Below are positions 58,712-64,000 of a stretch of 64,000 bases of DNA, piece by piece. The first letter of the stretch is position 1. Each line of letters begins with the position of its first letter. The notes under the pieces are model-generated. The model did not search any database and was not told the DNA's origin. It saw only the letters and a program-made list of their open reading frames with translations. Origin of the DNA: Actinomycetes bacterium (GTDB taxonomy: Bacteria; Actinomycetota; Actinomycetes; Actinomycetales; Dermatophilaceae); assembly GCA_023420415.1 (NCBI GenBank), contig JAEZWF010000026.1:62001-126000 (forward strand). The letters are read 5' to 3'. Made by a program: the position numbers and the translations under genes.

Positions 58712-58936
58712 TCAGATGTTGCCGAACCCGACACCGCGCTTCTCGGTCTCGCCGAGCTGGACGTAGCCGATGACGCCCGCCGGCACGAGCAGCTGACGAC
58801 CCTTCTCGCCGGTCAGCGTCAGGGCGCTGCCCTTCTCGACCGCGGCGGTCACGGCGGCGGCGACCTCCTCCGCGCTGGCGTCGGTGTCGAAGGTGATCTC
58901 GCGGGCGACGTTCTGGACGCCGATCTTGACCTCCAC
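58712..58936 (-). CDS. DUF3107 small protein
   Basis: 74 residues: 'VEVKIGVQNVAREITFDTDA', 'SAEEVAAAVTAAVEKGSALT' and 'QLLVPAGVIGYVQLGETEKR' with the invariant 'VGFG' ending. This is DUF3107, the Rv3208A (TB9.4) type of actinobacterial protein, function unknown. GTG 58936 follows GAAGGAAGG. It lies downstream of the TetR gene, as in mycobacteria. The 60-bp gap upstream has a GTATGCCG copy. Confidence 0.93.
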   Translation of the reverse strand: MEVKIGVQNVAREITFDTDASAEEVAAAVTAAVEKGSALTLTGEKGRQLLVPAGVIGYVQLGETEKRGVGFGNI

Positions 58937-58997
58937 TGCGGTGGCCTTCCTTCTCGAAGCTGGGCACGCGGCATACCGCGTGCGTGAGTGCACCAAC

Positions 58998-59660
58998 CTA
59001 ACGAGCGGGTGCGTCGGTTCCTTCCCCGCCCACCTTCGGGAACGAGCCGAGACCCCGCCACGCGAGCGCACCCACGAGCCGGGCCGCCTCCTCCTTGGGG
59101 ACCTCCGAGCCCTGGGCGAGCCAGTGCCGCGCGGCGACCTGCGCCATGCCGGTGAGGGACATGCCGAGCAGCGAGGCGTCCTCGTCGGTGAGCCCGGTGT
59201 CCTCGGCGATGACCTCGGCGACCATCTCGGCACAGACCAGGCCGACCGCGTCGAGCCGGTTGCGCACGAGCGACTCATTGGTGAGGTCGGACTCGAAGAT
59301 CAGGCGGAACGCCGCGCCGTCGCGCGCCACGAAGTCGAAGTAGGCGTTGATGGTGGCGTAGACGCGCTCCTTGTTGTCGCTCGTCTCGGCCAGGGCCTCG
59401 CGGACGAGCTCCTCGAGAGCCTCGCTGTGTTTGTCGAGCAGCGCGAGGTAGAGCTCGAGCTTGCCCGGGAAGTGTTGGTAGAGAACGGGTTTGGAAACGC
59501 CCGCGCGGTCGGCGATGTCGTCCATGGCGGCGGCGTGGTAACCCGACTCGACGAACGCGGCCTGTGCGGCGTCGAGCAGCTGGGCCCGGCGTGCGGAGCG
59601 GGGCATGCGCTGGCCCGGCTGGCGGGAGCCGGACTCGGTGCGCTGGTCGGCGAGCGACAT
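58998..59660 (-). CDS. TetR-family transcriptional regulator (Rv3208 type)
   Basis: 220 residues. HTH: 'RRAQLLDAAQAAFVESGYHA', 'AMDDIADRAGVSKPVLYQHF' and 'PGKLELYLALLDKH'. The ligand domain is helical with 'GMSLTGMAQVAARHWL'. The position between DUF3107 and divergent moeZ is conserved in Actinobacteria. The regulon and ligand are unknown. No obvious palindrome was found in the 108-bp gap to moeZ apart from the GGTATACGC area near 59752. Confidence 0.9.
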   Translation of the reverse strand: MSLADQRTESGSRQPGQRMPRSARRAQLLDAAQAAFVESGYHAAAMDDIADRAGVSKPVLYQHFPGKLELYLALLDKHSEALEELVREALAETSDNKERVYATINAYFDFVARDGAAFRLIFESDLTNESLVRNRLDAVGLVCAEMVAEVIAEDTGLTDEDASLLGMSLTGMAQVAARHWLAQGSEVPKEEAARLVGALAWRGLGSFPKVGGEGTDAPAR

Positions 59661-59768
59661 GGGTGCCTCTCTGGTCGAGCCGTCACGTCGTGGCGTCGGC
59701 CGGTGGGCCGGGACGGCGGTGTCGGGGCCATGGTACGCACGGGTATACGCGCGGGTACCGTGACGTCC

Positions 59769-60980
59769 ATGGGCATTCCACCGCTGGTGTCGCCCGGCCC
59801 GGAGCTGACCGCCGAGCAGAAGGCGCGCTACGCCAGGCACATCCTGCTGCCCCAGATCGGCCTCGACGGGCAGCGCCGGCTGGCGAACGCGCGGGTGCTC
59901 GTCGTGGGTGCCGGTGGCCTCGGGTCGCCCGCCCTGCTCTACCTCGCGGCGGCCGGTGTCGGCACGATCGGTGTGGTCGACGACGACGTGGTGGACGCCT
60001 CGAACCTGCAGCGCCAGGTGGTCCACGGGGTGGGGGACGTGGGTCGGCCCAAGACCGAGTCGGCCGCCGAGACGGTCGCCGGGGTCAACCCGCTCGTGGA
60101 GGTGGTGCGCCACGACGTGCGGCTCTCGGCGGACAACGCCCTGGAGATCCTCGCCGACTACGACGTGGTGCTCGACGGCGCCGACAACTTCCCGACGCGC
60201 TACCTCGTCAACGACGCGTGCGTGCTGCTCGGGCTGCCGCACGTGTGGGGGTCGATCTACCGGTTCGACGGGCAGGTGTCGGTGTGGTTCGCCGGGGTCG
60301 GACCGTGCTACCGGTGCGTCTTCCCCGACCCGCCGCCGCCGGATGCTGTGCCGTCGTGTGCCACCGGTGGGGTGCTGGGGGCGTTGTGCGCGTCGATCGG
60401 CTCGGTGCAGGTGAGTGAGGCGGTCAAGCTCATCACCGGCGAGGGCGAGCCGCTCGTGGGGCGGCTGCTCGTGCACGACGCGCTGCGCCAGACCTGGGAC
60501 ACCCTCACCGTGCGCGCCGACCCCGACTGCCCGGTGTGTGGGTCGTCGCCGACGGTGACGTCGCTCGTGGACTACGAGCAGTTCTGCGGTATGCCGGGTG
60601 CCTCCGCGGGTGCCGACGTCACCGAGGGTGCCCTGCCGGAATCGTTCGGGGAGGTCTCGGCGGCGGAGCTGGCCACGATGCTGGCCGAGCGCGAGTCCGG
60701 GCAGCGTGACTTCGTCCTCGTCGACGTGCGCGAGCCGGGGGAGCGCGAGGTCGTGTCGATCCCGGGAGCCGTCGCGATCCACCTCGACCGGTTCCGCGAG
60801 GGGACGGCCGCGCCCGAGCTGCCGGCCGGCATACCTGTCGTCGTGCACTGCAAGTCGGGCGCGCGCTCCGCGGAGGCGGCCGGGCTGTTGGCCGCGACGG
60901 GACGCGACGACGTCGCCAACCTCACCGGCGGGGTGCTCGCGTGGGTGCGCGACGTCGACCCGTCGCTGCCGACCTACTGA
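59769..60980 (+). CDS. moeZ: Adenylyltransferase/sulfurtransferase MoeZ (MoeB-rhodanese fusion)
   Basis: 403 residues. The E1-like ThiF/MoeB domain has 'RVLVVGAGGLGSPALLYLAA' (ATP-binding), 'DVVDASNLQRQVVHG' and the zinc pairs C-Y-R-C and C-P-V-C. The C-terminal rhodanese domain (about 305-403) has 'FVLVDVREPGEREV' and active-site Cys in 'VVHCKSGARSA'. It activates and thiolates ubiquitin-like sulfur carriers for molybdopterin, thiamine or cysteine synthesis. TACCGT (59756-59761) lies 7 nt before the ATG, so it is leaderless. Confidence 0.94.
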   Translation: MGIPPLVSPGPELTAEQKARYARHILLPQIGLDGQRRLANARVLVVGAGGLGSPALLYLAAAGVGTIGVVDDDVVDASNLQRQVVHGVGDVGRPKTESAAETVAGVNPLVEVVRHDVRLSADNALEILADYDVVLDGADNFPTRYLVNDACVLLGLPHVWGSIYRFDGQVSVWFAGVGPCYRCVFPDPPPPDAVPSCATGGVLGALCASIGSVQVSEAVKLITGEGEPLVGRLLVHDALRQTWDTLTVRADPDCPVCGSSPTVTSLVDYEQFCGMPGASAGADVTEGALPESFGEVSAAELATMLAERESGQRDFVLVDVREPGEREVVSIPGAVAIHLDRFREGTAAPELPAGIPVVVHCKSGARSAEAAGLLAATGRDDVANLTGGVLAWVRDVDPSLPTY

Positions 60981-60985
60981 CGCGA

Positions 60986-61324
60986 ATGGTCACGCGGGAC
61001 AGGGACTTCGGGCTGCCGGACGAGTTCGCCGACGACGTGCTCGACCTCGTCGACCAGGTGCCCGAGGGGATGGTCGTGACCTATGGCGACCTCGCCGAGA
61101 TGCTGGGGCGTGGCGGTCCGCGGTCGGTCGGGCGGGTGATGTCGCACTACGGCTCGGATGTGCCGTGGTGGCGGGTGATCCGCGCGGGCGGCTACCCGCC
61201 GCAGGGGCTCGAGGACGAGGCCGTGGCGCGGTGGCGCGAGGAGGCGACGCCCCTGGTCGGGGGCGCGCTCGGCCGCCGGGTGGACCTCAAGCTGGCCCGC
61301 TGGCAGGGCCCCGGCACCCCCTGA
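60986..61324 (+). CDS. Alkyltransferase-like (ATL) DNA repair protein
   Basis: 112 residues corresponding to the C-terminal domain of O6-alkylguanine-DNA alkyltransferase: 'VPEGMVVTYGDLAEMLGRGG' and 'SVGRVMSHYGSDVPWWRVIR'. The alkyl-acceptor Cys of the PCHR motif is replaced by Trp (P-W-W-R), the hallmark of ATL proteins, which bind alkylated guanine and hand it to nucleotide excision repair instead of repairing it. The start is 5 nt after moeZ. The neighbourhood (moeZ, ATL, AdnA) matches mycobacteria. Confidence 0.92.
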   Translation: MVTRDRDFGLPDEFADDVLDLVDQVPEGMVVTYGDLAEMLGRGGPRSVGRVMSHYGSDVPWWRVIRAGGYPPQGLEDEAVARWREEATPLVGGALGRRVDLKLARWQGPGTP

Positions 61325-61326
61325 CT

Positions 61327-61378
61327 GCTTGCGTCCGCGGATCTGGCTGCTAGGGCAGCCGAATCCGCGGACGCAAGC
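61327..61378. repeat. REP-like palindrome, TTGCGTCCGCGG family (copy 3)
   Basis: GCTTGCGTCCGCGGAT pairs exactly with ATCCGCGGACGCAAGC, with GGCTGC/GGGCAGCC extending inward. It starts 2 nt after the ATL stop. Same arms as at 15771 and 24196. Confidence 0.9.
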
Positions 61379-61396
61379 GGTGCGACCTCGTGCGAC

Positions 61397-61436
61397 GTCC
61401 GCGGTTCTGGCGGCCATGGCGACCAAAAGCGCGGAC
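61397..61436. repeat. REP-like palindrome, TTGCGTCCGCGG family (copy 4)
   Basis: GTCCGCGGTTCTGG faces CCAAAAGCGCGGAC with mismatches around the loop 'cggccatggcga', followed by GCAAGC. The left outer part (GCTTGC) is missing. It lies 18 nt after copy 3, giving a tandem pair. Confidence 0.75.
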
Positions 61437-61503
61437 GCAAGCAAGGGCGGGCGGGGGTATGCCGTGGTGTCGGCGGGAGCGTGTCGGCGTCAGGTGATGG
61501 GAT

Positions 61504-64000
61504 GTGGGCGTGGTCGTCCTGCGTCGAGCTCCGAGCCTCGTGGTGCAGCCGCCGCCGCTCGACGAGGTCCAGCGTGCCGCGGTGGAGCACCGCGGGCCGG
61601 TGCTGCGCGTCCTCGGCGGGCCGGGCACGGGGAAGACCACGACGGCGGTCGAGGTCGTCGTCGACCGGGTCGAGCGGGACGGGCTGCGCCCCGACCAGTG
61701 CCTCGTCCTCACCTCCTCGCGGCTGGCCGCGGGCGCCCTGCGCGAGCGGGTCACCGCCCGGCTGGGCCGCACCTCGACCGAACCGCTGGCGCGCACCCAC
61801 CAGGCGTTCGGGTTCGGCCTCCTGCGACAGGCCGCGGCACTGCGCGGCGACCCCACCCCGCGGCTGCTGAGCGGCCCCGAGCAGGACGTCATCCTGCGCG
61901 AGCTGCTCGCCGGTCACGCGAGCGGTGAGGCGACGAGCCCCCCGTGGCCGGAGCAGGTGCGAGAAGCCTTGCCCACCAAGGGATTTCGCGGTGAGCTGCG
62001 TGACCTGCTCATGCGCGCTGTCGAGCACGGGCTCGAGGCCGACGACCTGCGCCGACTCGGCACCGAGCGAGACCGCCCCGCCTGGGTGGCGGCTGCCGAC
62101 GTCCTGGCCGAGTACGACGAGGTGACCGCGCTCTCGGCCCCCGGCGCCTACGACCCCGCGTGGATCCTCGGGGCCGCCGCCGACCTGCTCGAGGAGACGC
62201 CCGAGGCGATGCAGCGGGTGCGCGACTCGCTGCGGCTCGTGGTCGTCGACGACGCGCAGGAGCTCACCGCCGCGGCGGTCCGGCTGCTGCAGACCGTGGT
62301 CGCCCGCGGCATCGACGTGGTGCTGCTCGGCGACCCCGACAGCGCGGTCCAGACCTTCCGCGGCGCTGACCCGCGCTACCTCGCCGACGGCTGGACCGCG
62401 CTCGGTGAGGGGCCCACGCTCGTGCTGCCCACGGCATACCGGCTGCCGCAGGCCGTCCATGCGGCGGCGGCCCGCGTCGCACCCAAGATCGCCGCCCTCG
62501 GCGGCGGCGCCCAGCGACAGAGCCAGCCCGGTCGCGCCGGTGGCACCGTCGACGTGCGGTTGCTGCGCGCGGTGAGCCAGGAGGCCGCACTCGTCGCCGC
62601 CGAGCTGCGCGAGGCGCACCTGCGCGACGGGGTGCCGTGGTCGCAGATGGCGGTGATCGTGCGCGGACAGGGCCGCACGTCGACGCTGCGGCGCGTGCTG
62701 GCTGCCGCGGGGGTGCCCGTCGCCGGTGCCACGGCCGACCTGCCGGTGCGTGACGAGGTGGCCGTGCGGCCGCTGCTCGCCCTGCTGCGGGTGGTGCTCG
62801 ACCTCGCCCAAGGGGTCACGGACACGGTGCCCACGCAGGTCGCGGTCGACGCGCTCGTCTCACCCCTGGGCGGCGCCGATGCCGTGGGGCTGCGGCGGCT
62901 GCGTCGTGCCCTGCGGCGCGTCGAGCTGGAGGCCGGCGGCGACCGCACGAGTGATGAGCTGCTGGCCCACGCGCTGCTCAACGAGGGCGAGCTCCAGGAC
63001 CTCGGCATGGAGGCCAACCCCGCACGCCGACTCGGGACCGTCATCAGGAAGGGACTCGACGCCGCCCGCCCGGGTGACCAGCCCGGCCAGCGCTGGGCGG
63101 CCGGCGTCACGGCCGAGTCGGTGCTGTGGGCCATGTGGTCGGCGACCCGCATCGCCCAGGAGTGGCGGGCCTCGGCGCTCGCCGGCGGCCACGGCGGCGC
63201 GCGCGCCGACCGCGACCTCGACGCCGTGGTGGGGCTGTTCGACGCGGCGGCCAAGTTCACCGACCGGATGCCGGGGCTCGGTCCCGAGGAGTTCCTGCGC
63301 CACATCGAGAGCCAGGACATCCCGGGCGACACCCTCGTCGCGCGGTCGCCGTCGGGTGAGTCGGTCGCCGTCACCACCCCGCAGGCCGCGGCCGGTCAGG
63401 AGTGGCAGCTCGTCGTCGTCGCGGGGGTCCAGGAGGGCGTGTGGCCCGACCTGCGGCTGCGCGGCTCGCTGCTGGGTTCGGAGCACCTCGTCGACGTGAT
63501 CGCCAAGCGTGACACCGGTTTTCGCGCCGCGCAGGCAGCCGTCCGCTACGACGAGACCCGGCTCTTCCTCGTCGCCCTCACCCGCGCCACCGACCGGGTC
63601 GTGGTCACCGCGGTGCGCAGCGACGACGAGCAGCCCTCGGTCTACCTCGACATCGTCGACCCCGACACGATCGAGCGGTCCGACAACGGTGACCGCGGGT
63701 TCACCGAGGTCGGCCGCACCATGACGCTGCCGACCCTCGTGGGCGAGCTGCGCCGCCAGCTCGTCGACGGGCCGACCCGGGACGACCGGCTCACCGCCGT
63801 GGCCGCGTTGGCCCGGTTGGCCGACGCGGGTGTGCCGGGCGCCGATCCCGACCAGTGGTGGGCGATGCGCGTCGTCTCAGACGACCGTCCGCTGCGCACC
63901 GACGACCAGGACGTGCGGGTCTCCCCGAGCAAGGTCGAGTCGTTCGGGCAGTGTGGTCTGCGCTGGCTGTTCAGCTCGGTCGGGGGTGACGGACCACGGG
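61504..64000 (+). CDS. adnA: AdnA-type helicase-nuclease subunit (3' end outside window)
   Basis: At least 832 residues, open at the window edge. It is a UvrD-like motor: 'VLRVLGGPGTGKTTTAVEV' (Walker A), 'LVLTSSRLAAGALRERV' (Ia), 'LVVVDDAQELTAAAVRLL' (motif II with DD-A-Q instead of DExQ), 'VVLLGDPDSAVQTFRGA' and, late, 'RLFLVALTRATDRVVV' (motif VI). The final visible stretch 'SPSKVESFGQCGLRWLF' starts the RecB-type nuclease domain with its first Fe-S Cys. This is the arrangement of mycobacterial AdnA, partner of AdnB in double-strand-break resection; adnB would follow downstream. The start is uncertain (GTG 61480, 61504 or 61510). Confidence 0.9.
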   Translation, partial: MGVVVLRRAPSLVVQPPPLDEVQRAAVEHRGPVLRVLGGPGTGKTTTAVEVVVDRVERDGLRPDQCLVLTSSRLAAGALRERVTARLGRTSTEPLARTHQAFGFGLLRQAAALRGDPTPRLLSGPEQDVILRELLAGHASGEATSPPWPEQVREALPTKGFRGELRDLLMRAVEHGLEADDLRRLGTERDRPAWVAAADVLAEYDEVTALSAPGAYDPAWILGAAADLLEETPEAMQRVRDSLRLVVVDDAQELTAAAVRLLQTVVARGIDVVLLGDPDSAVQTFRGADPRYLADGWTALGEGPTLVLPTAYRLPQAVHAAAARVAPKIAALGGGAQRQSQPGRAGGTVDVRLLRAVSQEAALVAAELREAHLRDGVPWSQMAVIVRGQGRTSTLRRVLAAAGVPVAGATADLPVRDEVAVRPLLALLRVVLDLAQGVTDTVPTQVAVDALVSPLGGADAVGLRRLRRALRRVELEAGGDRTSDELLAHALLNEGELQDLGMEANPARRLGTVIRKGLDAARPGDQPGQRWAAGVTAESVLWAMWSATRIAQEWRASALAGGHGGARADRDLDAVVGLFDAAAKFTDRMPGLGPEEFLRHIESQDIPGDTLVARSPSGESVAVTTPQAAAGQEWQLVVVAGVQEGVWPDLRLRGSLLGSEHLVDVIAKRDTGFRAAQAAVRYDETRLFLVALTRATDRVVVTAVRSDDEQPSVYLDIVDPDTIERSDNGDRGFTEVGRTMTLPTLVGELRRQLVDGPTRDDRLTAVAALARLADAGVPGADPDQWWAMRVVSDDRPLRTDDQDVRVSPSKVESFGQCGLRWLFSSVGGDGPR

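Overview
The window is 64 kb of a high-GC actinobacterial chromosome, densely packed with short intergenic gaps and GTGA/ATGA start-stop overlaps. Gene content (SigE/RseA/HtrA/TatB, DUF3117, DUF3107, DivIVA-domain protein, MoeZ, AdnA) is typical of Actinobacteria. A free-living Micrococcales relative, perhaps Intrasporangiaceae-like, fits best, but that placement is inference. No rRNA, tRNA, CRISPR array, transposase or plasmid/phage core gene was found.

Layout. 1-3.6 kb: end of an IclR-type regulator, citrate synthase and a secreted phosphodiester glycosidase. 3.6-27 kb: a block whose order recalls the Mycobacterium tuberculosis dapD-dapE-LOG-tag-DUF3117 ... O-methyltransferase-sigE-rseA-htrA-tatB-mrp region, covering lysine/peptidoglycan precursor synthesis and the envelope-stress regulon. 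It is followed by two CitE-like CoA-ester lyases, an L,D-transpeptidase behind an ECF-type promoter, and a RIO-type kinase. 27-50 kb: more individual material, namely a GntR-controlled membrane protein, acyl-CoA dehydrogenase, HTH regulators, PIG-L deacetylase, aminopeptidase P, glpK-glpD, a MaoC hydratase, a second ECF sigma operon, a PadR-controlled ABC exporter, PHP, MarC and RecB-like proteins, and two paralogous HTH proteins. 50.6-64 kb: a second conserved block (orphan ParA, DEAD-box helicase, ferritin-like protein, DUF3107, TetR, MoeZ, alkyltransferase-like protein, AdnA). It is interrupted at 51.5-55.6 kb by a secretion locus: a MarR regulator, a SipW-type secreted protein, a SipW-like signal peptidase fused to a LamG domain, and an M23-FN3 protein.

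Functional links. The extracytoplasmic-stress genes form one overlapping operon, with an ECF promoter candidate in front of sigE. Related ECF promoter candidates precede the L,D-transpeptidase and the second ECF sigma factor. Several local regulators (GntR, PadR, MarR, the HTH pair) lie beside palindromes that could be their operators. About sixteen genes look leaderless, with a TANNNT-like hexamer 6-8 nt before the start codon and no ribosome binding site.

Most striking features. (1) The octamer GTATGCCG/CGGCATAC occurs 75 times on both strands, where base composition predicts about two. It lies inside genes, where it imposes rare codons, and in 3' intergenic hairpins. (2) Several families of long intergenic palindromes are present, including one (TTGCGTCCGCGG...) with four copies, one of them read through in frame at the end of a CitE gene. 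(3) The SipW-LamG fusion carries, between its peptidase and LamG parts, a segment resembling its own substrate's cleavage region, suggesting self-processing.
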